15,974 bases of DNA from Deltaproteobacteria bacterium (GTDB taxonomy: Bacteria > Myxococcota > Myxococcia > Myxococcales > 40CM-4-68-19): positions 1 to 15,974 of the forward strand of contig JAFEBC010000805.1 in the NCBI GenBank assembly GCA_018266095.1, written 5' to 3'. Positions 1 to 7,287 of the stretch are shown one piece after another (position 1 is the first letter of the stretch; every line of letters begins with the position of its first letter). Under the pieces are notes generated by a model that did not search any database, was not told the DNA's origin, and saw nothing but the letters and a program-made list of their open reading frames with translations. A program made the position numbers and the translations under genes.

Positions 1-60
1 GAGTTTCCCCGCACCGGCCCCGGCTTGATTCGTCTGTGAACTGCCGGACTTCTGGTCGCG

Positions 61-3000
61 CTACTGGACCGGCGGCTTGAGCGCCGTGCCGCCGGGGCCC
101 GGGATGCTCATCAGGTAGTAGAACCCGTCGTTGCCCTTGGAGTTGAACATCAGCTCCGAGCGGTCGGTGAGGAACTTGGTCAGGTTGGTCTGGAGCGAAG
201 GCGTCGACGACAGGCCGCCGCTGGAGATGGTCAACATGACGTGCTCGGGGTCGTAGGTCGCGCCGCCGAACTTCTTGTACGAGGTGTGCGCGCCGCCCGT
301 GGTCACGACCGCCCAGTTCGGCAGCCAGGTGCCGATGGGCGCGCCGAAGGGCGAGTAGGTCGCGTAGTCCCACTGGTACACGTTGCCCTGGTTCGCGTTC
401 AGGTTGGGCGTCGGGTACACGTGGCCGTCCGACCGCACGATGCCGCTCGCCGCCTGGTTCCCGTTGTTGGCCAGGTAGACCTCAGCGCCGTCCAAGCTGT
501 GGATGGAGATGAAGCTCGACTGGACCGTCGAGGGAGCCAAGAGCTTGGTGTCGGTGTGCGTGAGCGACGAGGCCGCCGCCGCCTCGAAGAAGCGGCTGAC
601 CGAGGTGTAGTTGCTGATGGTCTCGTTGCCGAGCACGAGGCCCGCGTTCGAGAGGAACCCGGTGTCGAGGCCCGGCCCGTACGTGAACGCGCGGCCCCAG
701 TCGGTGCGCGCCCCGGTGGCCAGGTCCACGGTGACGAGGATGCCCGAGAAGTAGTACGCCCCCAGCGTGAAGCTGATCGGCGAGCCCGCGAACGTGTTGA
801 ACTTCATGTTGAAGTCGAAGTAGTCCGGCGTGGGGACGAGCTTCATGTCCACGAAGGCGAACGCGTGCGTGCCGTCGGGCGTGAAGCCGAAGAGCGGCGA
901 GCCATCCAGCGGGAACTGCGAGGTGACGATGTCGCCCAGGATCGGCTGCAGGTTCGAGACGCCGTTCGACAGGTCGCCCGCGAAGAGCGTTCCGTCGCCG
1001 CGCCCGATGAGGATCTTGGCCTTGTCCTCGCGGGTGACGAAGCCGGTGATGTCGCGCATCACGCGGGTCGCGCCCGTGCTGTTGAAGGTACCCTGGTAGA
1101 GGTCGATCGGCCCCTCGCCCGTGCCGTTCGCGTAGATGACGGCCTTGCCCGCGGCCGTCTCGGTGAAGAGCGAGGTGGCGCCCAGGAAGTTGAGCTGCGA
1201 GTACGCGTTGGGCGCGAGCTGCACCGGCGACGGCAGCGCGGTGGTGGGGAAGCCGTCGTAGGTCTGGAAGAACGGGCGGAAGAAGTACGTCTGCGTGATG
1301 CCGCCGCTGTAGACCGGCAGCGACTCGCAGAAGACCACCGCGTTCACCGCGCCCGTGAGCGTCTGCTCCGGCGTCCAGCTCGAGGCCGCGCGCACGAAGT
1401 GAGGCCGGAACGCGCCCGAGAGCAGGTTCTCCGACTTGTAGATGTTGCTCGCCGTGCCCGTGGCCAGGTCGAGGATCCACACGCCGTAGAGCTGCCGGAC
1501 CGGGTTCTCCACGGTGTCACGCGTGCCGAAGAGGACCTTGGTGCGATCGTCCGAGGTGGTGAACACCGCCGCCCCGCCGCTGCGCTGGGCCACGCCGTTG
1601 AGCGCGGTGTTCACGCCCGAACCCGACGACATCGAGTTCACGTCCAGCTTGTTGCCCGTGTCCTGCGAGACCGGGTTGTTGTACGGCGCCGGGTGGAAGA
1701 ACGTGGGCGTCGCCGCCAGCAGGTTGATCTCGAGGAGCTCGAACTGCGTGTCGTCCTTGGTGGACGGGATGCGGCCCACGATCACGCCCGGGCGCGGCAC
1801 GAAGAAGTTCGCCGCCAGGTTGGCGCTCGCCGAGGTGGTGGCGCCGTACGGGATGGCCGACGCCAGCGTGATGGGCTGGTTCGTCCCGTCGAAGTACGCG
1901 GCGCCCAGGAAGTGGAAGCCGCCCGAGTTGGCGTACTCCCAGATCATCTCGCCGCCCGGGAACACCTGCAGGCTCAACGCCGTCGAGCCCGCCACGGTGC
2001 CGAACGTCCTCAGGCCGTTGCCCGTGATCGCCGGATGCCAGAGCGCCACGAGCGGCCCCGACGAGGCGTTGTCCACGAAGGCGGCCAGCGCGCCCGCGTC
2101 GGTCTGCTGGATGCGGGTGTTGCCGAACTGATGGACGGTGCCGCCCGCGTCGACCGGCGCGGTGTCCGACGTGTCGGTGGCGGCGCCGTGCGCGAAGAAG
2201 AGGTGGCCGCTCGAGCCGCCCTCGGTCAGGCCGAGCGCGACCTTGGAGATGCCCTGGGCTTCGATGGCCGTCCACTTGGCCAAGCCACCAGCCGGGGGAG
2301 GCCCGACATAGGCGGCCTTGATGGCCGCGATCGCGTCCACACGCTCGATGGCGCTGCCGTCCTTCTTGATCACGAGGACGCCGGTGCCGTCGACCGTCGG
2401 GTACATCTGATCCGAGAGGAACGTGTCCGAGCCGACGCCGGAGCCGAGCATCGCGGCGTTGCTCGCCGTCTGCAGGAAGGGCGTGTCAGCGGGCTGCGCG
2501 AACAGGCCGGACCCGCCGGCCGCGATCGGACCCATGGTGTAGATGTAGTGCACGTTGTCCGTGCCCTTGGTGATGATCGGCGGCGAGCTGCCGTTCGGAT
2601 AGCCGGAGACCGCGGGCTGCGGCGCCAGCGCGCCGATGCTGATCGACGCTGCGGGGCTCACCGCGATGGCGTTGCCCCAGATGTCGATGGCGGCCGCCGT
2701 GATCTGCAGGAGGTGTCCCGAGCCGAGCAGGTTCGGCGCGATGTCGATCGACGAGTTCTGCCCGTCGACCACGTCCACTTGATTGGCCTTGTTGGGGACG
2801 CCGTTCACGCGGAACTCGATCTTCTTCACCGTGAGCGAGCTGCCGCTGGAGAGGCCGGCCTCGATGTGCAGCGGCGAGGCGGCGTTGAGCGGCACCCAGG
2901 AGATGTTCGCGCCCGTGGTGCTCAAGGCGTTGCCGCCGTACTTGATGGTGGGCGCCGCCGAGATGGCCGCGGTGGGCGAGACCACCGTGCCGGAGAAGGT

Positions 3001-4083
3001 GAACTGCTTGAAGTGGTCCGGCGCGTCGCCGCGCTCGGGGCGGTAGAGCTCGTCGATCGCCGTGACCCGCATCGCGAACGAGGTGCCGGCCGTCGAGCCG
3101 GCCGGGATCGGGATGTTCACGTACCAATCCGCGGGCGACTGCTCAGCCGAGGCGCCCGCGAAGTTCGCGTCGGAGATGACCGTGTAGGTGGTGGTGGTGG
3201 CCCACTTGTACTCGAACTGGACCTTGGCGATGCGGGTGGCCGACGAGATGGTGATGTACTGCGTGAACGACGTGGACGGGCTGCCCGGCACGTTGCCCGT
3301 CGAGGCAGGCAGGCCGAACACGCCGTCGATCGAGGCGCGCGGCGTGCCGTTGTCGCAGCCGCCGGTGGTGACCACGTTGCCGCAGGCGCCGCAGTTGTTC
3401 GGGTCGGTCTTGGTGTCGACGCAGGTGTTGTTGCAGACCGCGACGCCGCAGGGCTTGCACTCGCCGCTCTGGCAGATGTCGGTGGCCGCGCAGGCGTGGC
3501 CGCACGCGCCGCAGTTGGCCGGATCGATGTTGAGGTCGTGGTAGATGGTGCCGCCGTCGGCCTCGATGTCACACAGCGTGGTGCCGGCGTTCGGATCGGT
3601 GTTCTTCGGCTGGCACGTGCCCCCCTGGCACGACTCGGTCACCTTGCAGACGGTGCCGCAGGCGCCGCAGTTCTGGAAGTCAGTCGCGGTGTCGGTGCAC
3701 GAGAGCTGCGCCGCGCCCCCGCCGCCGGTGGTGACCGTGCCGCCGTCGGGCAGCGTGGTGGTCGAGCCGCCGCTCGCCGGGACGCCGTTGCAGAGCTGCC
3801 AGGTGGCGCCGCCGGTGCACGACGGGACGCACTTGCCGGCCGAGCAGGCCGCCGCGCCGCCGTTGAGCGGGACCGGGCAGACGTTGCCGCAGGCGCCGCA
3901 GTTGTCGGTCTCGACGGTCAGATCGTGGCAGGTGGCCGCGCCCGACGTGTCGATGCAGAGCACCTTGGGATCAGCGCACGTGGAGAAGCTCGACGGGACC
4001 TCGACGCTCGAGCCGCAAGCGGTCAGGAACAAAGCGGCCAGTGCGGCCGACCAAGGGGCAAGCGTTCGTGCGAAGCGGGTCAT
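61..4083 (-). CDS. Large Cys-rich lipoprotein with GACG repeats and a propeller-like C-terminal region
   Basis: A 1340-residue secreted lipoprotein of unknown function. The frame stays open upstream to 4188, but I place the start at the ATG at 4083. This gives a typical lipoprotein signal peptide ending in LTAC (lipid-modified Cys23), with a GGGGA ribosome-site candidate just upstream. Residues about 30-250 are Cys-rich, with four NCGACG motifs near residues 61, 138, 190 and 230; the last has Val where the others have the closing Cys. Two beta-sandwich-like segments follow (about 250-470). The long remainder contains TolB/WD40-like blade motifs such as TPDGTHAFAF, TSDDRTKVLFGT and SLDGAEVYLA, so a beta-propeller is likely. 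Cys-rich GACG modules are common in myxobacterial surface proteins. It probably sits on the outer membrane. It lies 128 nt downstream of ffh with its own promoter candidate. No catalytic motif is visible. Confidence 0.85.
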   Translation of the reverse strand: MTRFARTLAPWSAALAALFLTACGSSVEVPSSFSTCADPKVLCIDTSGAATCHDLTVETDNCGACGNVCPVPLNGGAAACSAGKCVPSCTGGATWQLCNGVPASGGSTTTLPDGGTVTTGGGGAAQLSCTDTATDFQNCGACGTVCKVTESCQGGTCQPKNTDPNAGTTLCDIEADGGTIYHDLNIDPANCGACGHACAATDICQSGECKPCGVAVCNNTCVDTKTDPNNCGACGNVVTTGGCDNGTPRASIDGVFGLPASTGNVPGSPSTSFTQYITISSATRIAKVQFEYKWATTTTYTVISDANFAGASAEQSPADWYVNIPIPAGSTAGTSFAMRVTAIDELYRPERGDAPDHFKQFTFSGTVVSPTAAISAAPTIKYGGNALSTTGANISWVPLNAASPLHIEAGLSSGSSLTVKKIEFRVNGVPNKANQVDVVDGQNSSIDIAPNLLGSGHLLQITAAAIDIWGNAIAVSPAASISIGALAPQPAVSGYPNGSSPPIITKGTDNVHYIYTMGPIAAGGSGLFAQPADTPFLQTASNAAMLGSGVGSDTFLSDQMYPTVDGTGVLVIKKDGSAIERVDAIAAIKAAYVGPPPAGGLAKWTAIEAQGISKVALGLTEGGSSGHLFFAHGAATDTSDTAPVDAGGTVHQFGNTRIQQTDAGALAAFVDNASSGPLVALWHPAITGNGLRTFGTVAGSTALSLQVFPGGEMIWEYANSGGFHFLGAAYFDGTNQPITLASAIPYGATTSASANLAANFFVPRPGVIVGRIPSTKDDTQFELLEINLLAATPTFFHPAPYNNPVSQDTGNKLDVNSMSSGSGVNTALNGVAQRSGGAAVFTTSDDRTKVLFGTRDTVENPVRQLYGVWILDLATGTASNIYKSENLLSGAFRPHFVRAASSWTPEQTLTGAVNAVVFCESLPVYSGGITQTYFFRPFFQTYDGFPTTALPSPVQLAPNAYSQLNFLGATSLFTETAAGKAVIYANGTGEGPIDLYQGTFNSTGATRVMRDITGFVTREDKAKILIGRGDGTLFAGDLSNGVSNLQPILGDIVTSQFPLDGSPLFGFTPDGTHAFAFVDMKLVPTPDYFDFNMKFNTFAGSPISFTLGAYYFSGILVTVDLATGARTDWGRAFTYGPGLDTGFLSNAGLVLGNETISNYTSVSRFFEAAAASSLTHTDTKLLAPSTVQSSFISIHSLDGAEVYLANNGNQAASGIVRSDGHVYPTPNLNANQGNVYQWDYATYSPFGAPIGTWLPNWAVVTTGGAHTSYKKFGGATYDPEHVMLTISSGGLSSTPSLQTNLTKFLTDRSELMFNSKGNDGFYYLMSIPGPGGTALKPPVQ

Positions 4084-4139
4084 CTGGATTCCCCGGCGTG
4101 GTGATGTTGGGTGCGGCTTGACGGGCAGCAGCGGGCGAT

Positions 4140-4169
4140 ACTGTACCGGGCGCTTCGAGGTGGTGCCAA
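4140..4169 (-). promoter_or_regulatory. Candidate sigma70-type promoter of the large lipoprotein gene
   Basis: On the minus strand a -35-like TTGGCA (5 of 6 consensus bases, plus-strand 4164-4169) is followed after 18 bp by a -10-like TACAGT (4 of 6, plus-strand 4140-4145). Transcription would begin near 4133, leaving a leader of about 50 nt before the ATG at 4083. The -35 box overlaps a small perfect hairpin (GGTGC, 3-nt loop, GCACC; 4162-4174). The assignment rests on motif match only. Confidence 0.35.
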
Positions 4170-4211
4170 GCACCGAATTTGAGGGCACCGACCTCGGTCT
4201 GGCCTGGGAGC

Positions 4212-5882
4212 CTAGCGCTTGTTCTTCCGCGCCTTCTTCTTGTTCTGCCGCTCCGCCTTCTTCTTGTCGCGCAGGCGCTTCTTCTCTTCGTCGGACATGA
4301 CGCGCGTCGGCTGCTGATTGAAGCCCATCAGGCGCGCCCGAGCGAGCGCGGCCTGGTGCGAACCCTTGCCGCCCGGCATCGGCATCGGGCCGCCCATCTG
4401 GTCCGGCATGCCGAACATGCCCGCGAGCTCCGAGGGGTCCATGCCCTTCATTGCCTTGAGCTGCGCGAGCTGACGGAAGCCGGGGAGCCGCGAGAGCAGG
4501 CCCATGCCCGCGCCGCCGGGGCCGCCGCCGATCTGCTTCATCACCTTCTGCATGCCGAAGAAGCGGTGCAGGAGGCCCAGGACCTGATTCGGGTGCTGGC
4601 CGGAGCCCTTGGCGATGCGCTGGATGCGCGTCAGGCCGAGCGTGAGCTGGCCCTGCGGCGAGATCTTGAAGAACTCCTCGGGGTACTGACGCTCCGACTT
4701 CGTCATCGAGCCGATGACGGCCTCGACGCGCACGAGCTCCTTGTCGTCGAAGTTCACGCCCTCGGGCAGCTCGCCGAAGATGGGGAACTTCTCGAGGAGA
4801 TCGCCGACCGAGCCCATCTTCTTGACCAGCTTGATCTGCTCGACGAAGTCCTCGAGGTTGAAGCTGCCCGAGAGGATCTTCTCGGCGTCGGCCTCCGCCT
4901 TGTCCTCGTCGACGACGCCCTCGAAGTCCTTCATCAGGCCGACGATGTCGCCGAAGCCGAGGATGCGGGACGCGAGGCCCTCCGGACGGAACTCCTCGAG
5001 CTTGTCCACCGTCTCGCCCATGCCGAGGAACTTGATGGGCTTGCCGGTGACTTCCTTGATGCTGAGGGCCGCGCCGCCGCGCGCGTCGCCGTCGAGCTTG
5101 GTGAGGATGAAGCCCGAGAGGCCCAGGCGGCGATCGAACTCGGCCGCCGTCTTGACGCCGTCCTGGCCGATCATGGCGTCGACGACGAGCAGGATGTTCT
5201 CCGGCTTGACCTCGGCCTTGACCTGCTCGAGCTCGACCATCATCTCTTCATCGATGGCGAGGCGGCCTGCCGTGTCGTAGAGGATGACGTCGCGGCCCTT
5301 CTGGCCTGCGAGCGCGAGCGCCTTCTTGGCCAGCTCGGGCGGCTTGATGCCAGCCTCGGTGAAGACGGGGATGTCGAGCTTGGCGCCGAGCTGCTGCAAC
5401 TGCTCGATGGCGGCCGGACGATAGATGTCGGCGGCGACCAAGAGCGGCTTGCGGCCCTGCTTGATGAGGAAATTCGCCAGCTTGGCCGTGGTGGTGGTCT
5501 TGCCGGAGCCCTGGAGGCCGACCATCATGATGCCCGCGGGACGCTCGCCCGCCGAGCCCGGCTTGGGCAGCACCAGCGAGGTGTCCACCGGGCCCATCAG
5601 GCCCTCGAGCTCGTCGTGGCAGATCTTGATGAAGTGGTCGCCGGGCTGCACCGCGAGCAGGCGGCCCTTCTCGTCCTTGGCCTTGAGCTGCACCACCTCG
5701 CCGAGCGACTTCTCCTTCACGCGCGCGAGGAAGCGCTTGGCGACGTTGAACTCCACGTCGGCCTCGAGCAGCGCCACGCGGATGTCGCGCAGGGCGTCGT
5801 CGATGTTGGCCTCGGTCAGCTCCGCCTTGCCGGTGAGCTTGTTCTTGGCGGCGCGAAACCCTTTGGCGACTGCGTCGAGCAT
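4212..5882 (-). CDS. ffh: Signal recognition particle protein Ffh (SRP54 GTPase)
   Basis: The SRP GTPase binds 4.5S RNA and signal peptides and delivers ribosomes to FtsY at the inner membrane. The N domain covers about residues 1-100. The G domain shows the P-loop GLQGSGKT (122-129), DIYRPAAIEQL (152-162), DTAGRL (203-208) and TKLDGDARGG (261-270). The M domain starts near 320, with the SRP-RNA-binding IQRIAKGSGQ segment (420-429) and Met-rich helices (443-500). At 556 residues it is about 100 longer than typical bacterial Ffh. The excess is a Gly/Met/Pro-rich segment and a strongly basic tail (about 533-556). The ATG at 5882 has a GAGG ribosome site 7 nt upstream. It reads away from the immA-like gene, with promoter-like elements in the shared intergenic region. 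Confidence 0.97.
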   Translation of the reverse strand: MLDAVAKGFRAAKNKLTGKAELTEANIDDALRDIRVALLEADVEFNVAKRFLARVKEKSLGEVVQLKAKDEKGRLLAVQPGDHFIKICHDELEGLMGPVDTSLVLPKPGSAGERPAGIMMVGLQGSGKTTTTAKLANFLIKQGRKPLLVAADIYRPAAIEQLQQLGAKLDIPVFTEAGIKPPELAKKALALAGQKGRDVILYDTAGRLAIDEEMMVELEQVKAEVKPENILLVVDAMIGQDGVKTAAEFDRRLGLSGFILTKLDGDARGGAALSIKEVTGKPIKFLGMGETVDKLEEFRPEGLASRILGFGDIVGLMKDFEGVVDEDKAEADAEKILSGSFNLEDFVEQIKLVKKMGSVGDLLEKFPIFGELPEGVNFDDKELVRVEAVIGSMTKSERQYPEEFFKISPQGQLTLGLTRIQRIAKGSGQHPNQVLGLLHRFFGMQKVMKQIGGGPGGAGMGLLSRLPGFRQLAQLKAMKGMDPSELAGMFGMPDQMGGPMPMPGGKGSHQAALARARLMGFNQQPTRVMSDEEKKRLRDKKKAERQNKKKARKNKR

Positions 5883-5933
5883 GTGCGGCCTCTGATGTGC
5901 GAAATGAAACGACCCCGGACGTGCGGGGGGAGC

Positions 5934-5942
5934 GTTCTAGCA
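5934..5942 (-). promoter_or_regulatory. Candidate extended -10 element for ffh
   Basis: The minus strand reads TGCTAGAAC, an extended -10 type element (TG, one base, TAGAAC), about 50 nt before the ffh ATG. I see no good -35 box at the expected distance. The divergently transcribed peptidase gene has a similar TGCTA-type element, which mildly supports both. Confidence 0.3.
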
Positions 5943-6090
5943 CCAGGACCGCGCGAGGCGCCACGAGAATGAAGGGCTCGATGGAACGGCCGTGAAGGCC
6001 CGGGAAAAGCAAATGCTTTCAACGCGTAGAGGTTGTTGGAAGTTGCCTCAGGCACATCGGCCCGATGTCAGACCCCTGTGCAATGGTGCG

Positions 6091-6099
6091 TGCTATCGT
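6091..6099 (+). promoter_or_regulatory. Candidate extended -10 element for the ImmA-like gene
   Basis: TGCTATCGT fits an extended -10 (TG, one base, TATCGT) without an obvious -35 box. Transcription would start near 6105. That lies inside the upstream part of the open frame, so translation would have to begin at the downstream ATG at 6164 rather than at 6065. Confidence 0.3.
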
Positions 6100-6163
6100 G
6101 CCGACCCGTACCGATCTGGAACAGAAGCTGACCCGAATACCCTCTGAGGAGCGAGTCTCCCCC

Positions 6164-6652
6164 ATGTCCGGCGTGCCGCGATGGAAGCGCTTCAGGGATT
6201 CGGGGCGCATCGAGCCCGCGGACCTCTTGTCGGCGTTCGGGATCGCGGGGCCGCCCATCGACGTGCTGGCCATCGCGCAGGGGCTGGACGTGGAGGTCGC
6301 GGCGGCGTCCGAGCCGGGCTGGTCGGGGGCGCTGCGCAGCGATGAGGAGAAGGCCACCATCTGGGTGCGGCGCGAGGACGACCCGATGCGCAAGCGGTTC
6401 ACCATCGCGCACGAGCTGGGTCACCTGATGCTGCACCCGCTGGGGCAGGAGTGGCGCGACAACCCCGCGTTCAAGGGCGGGGCCAAGGAGCGCGAGGCCA
6501 ACCAGTTCGCCAGCAAGCTGCTCGTGCCCATCGGGATGCTGCACACTGCCATCCAGCGGGCCGGGCGCGCGCAGGAGGAGGCGCTGGCGCAGGAGTTCAT
6601 GGTGTCGCTGCGGATGATGCGGCGGCGGCTCGACGAGTGGGACAACCTGTAG
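6164..6652 (+). CDS. ImmA/IrrE family zinc metallopeptidase
   Basis: A 162-residue predicted cytoplasmic zinc peptidase of the ImmA/IrrE (COG2856) type. Family members cleave repressors in phage, mobile-element or stress responses. The zinc motif HELGH (residues 83-87) has the two His ligands and catalytic Glu. The downstream EREANQFAS (109-117) supplies the third ligand, probably Glu111. The frame is open from an ATG at 6065, but those 33 extra codons have weak third-position GC bias and little family likeness. A GAGGAG ribosome site lies about 12 nt before the ATG at 6164, so I prefer 6164. There is no fused helix-turn-helix domain and no adjacent Cro/CI-like repressor, which is the usual partner, so the substrate is unknown. 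The membrane-protein gene follows 21 nt later and is probably co-transcribed. Confidence 0.88.
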   Translation: MSGVPRWKRFRDSGRIEPADLLSAFGIAGPPIDVLAIAQGLDVEVAAASEPGWSGALRSDEEKATIWVRREDDPMRKRFTIAHELGHLMLHPLGQEWRDNPAFKGGAKEREANQFASKLLVPIGMLHTAIQRAGRAQEEALAQEFMVSLRMMRRRLDEWDNL

Positions 6653-6673
6653 CGCTCGATCCAACGGACCGCG

Positions 6674-7168
6674 ATGAGCACTGACCTGCCAGATCTGAAG
6701 GGACCGCTCGAGCGGCTGCCGGCCGCGCTCTCGCCTGCGCCCGCGCCGCTGCCGACGCCGGAGCGCGTGGAGGCCCTGCACAAGCCCTCCGAGCAGGACG
6801 TGGAGATCGCGCGGTTCCGGCGCAAATCCGGGTACGCGCTGGGTGTGTTCTCGATCGTGCTGCTCTTGGGCATCGGCGCGTTCTCGCTGTGGTCGGTCGA
6901 TCGCGCGCTGGCCGAGCGGAACGCGGGCACGTTCACGAACCTGGACCTCGCGCGCGTGGGGCTGCACGGGCTCATCACCATCACGCTCGTGTGGGCCTGC
7001 TACCAGCTCCTGCGCATGGCCGAGCGGCTCATCCTGCCGACGAACATGCTGGCGCGCGCGGACATCCTCTTGGGCAACCAGGCGACGATGCCGGCGGAGA
7101 AGCTGATGGAGCAGCTCGTGCAGGTGCTGCAGATGGCGCAAGGGAAGAAGGACGAGCGCTTACGGTAG
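6674..7168 (+). CDS. Small two-helix membrane protein of unknown function
   Basis: A 164-residue protein I do not recognise. It has a Pro-rich, probably cytoplasmic N-terminal segment (about 1-40) and two hydrophobic helices (about 53-75 and 94-112). Between them is a short loop containing charged and polar residues, and a polar, partly helical tail ends in KKDERLR. There is no signal peptide and no catalytic motif. The gene starts 21 nt after the peptidase stop codon and only a weak ribosome site is visible, which suggests co-transcription and perhaps coupling. A link to the peptidase, for example as a membrane partner, is only a guess from position. Confidence 0.72.
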   Translation: MSTDLPDLKGPLERLPAALSPAPAPLPTPERVEALHKPSEQDVEIARFRRKSGYALGVFSIVLLLGIGAFSLWSVDRALAERNAGTFTNLDLARVGLHGLITITLVWACYQLLRMAERLILPTNMLARADILLGNQATMPAEKLMEQLVQVLQMAQGKKDERLR

Positions 7169-7183
7169 CCCCGTGAACGTCGT

Positions 7184-7267
7184 GGGGCCGTGGCGAAGCT
7201 GGCAGACGCAGCGGACTTAAAATCCGCGGCCAGAAATGGCGTGAGGGTTCGAGCCCCTCCGGCCCTA
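7184..7267 (+). tRNA. tRNA-Leu (anticodon UAA)
   Basis: A complete cloverleaf can be drawn. The acceptor stem GGGGCCG (7184-7190) pairs with CGGCCCT (7260-7266), with one G-U pair, and the discriminator A is at 7267. The anticodon stem GCGGA/TCCGC encloses CTTAAAA, with anticodon TAA at 7218-7220. The T arm is GAGGG-TTCGAGC-CCCTC. The long variable arm (GCCA-GAAA-TGGC hairpin) marks it as class II and fits Leu. The sequence after the discriminator is CCT, so the final A of CCA is not encoded and must be added enzymatically. It lies 15 nt after the membrane-protein stop codon and about 20 nt before the earliest possible start of the PTS-kinase gene. Confidence 0.96.
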
Positions 7268-7287
7268 CCTGTTGAACCGCAGCGATC

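Noticed and set aside
1..60. Possible terminator (CCGGC/GCCGG) after the large lipoprotein gene
   Set aside because: It has only 5-bp arms around an 18-nt loop and no T-run on the coding strand; this is expected by chance at this GC content.
241..4104. Long plus-strand open frame opposite the large lipoprotein gene
   Set aside because: It is an Arg/Ala/Val-rich composition typical of antisense shadow frames in high-GC DNA. The minus strand has a signal peptide, Cys modules and normal composition.
6004..6020. AAAGC-AAAT-GCTTT dyad in the ffh/peptidase intergenic region
   Set aside because: It has a short 5-bp stem, no supporting context as operator or terminator, and is not aligned with either -10 candidate.
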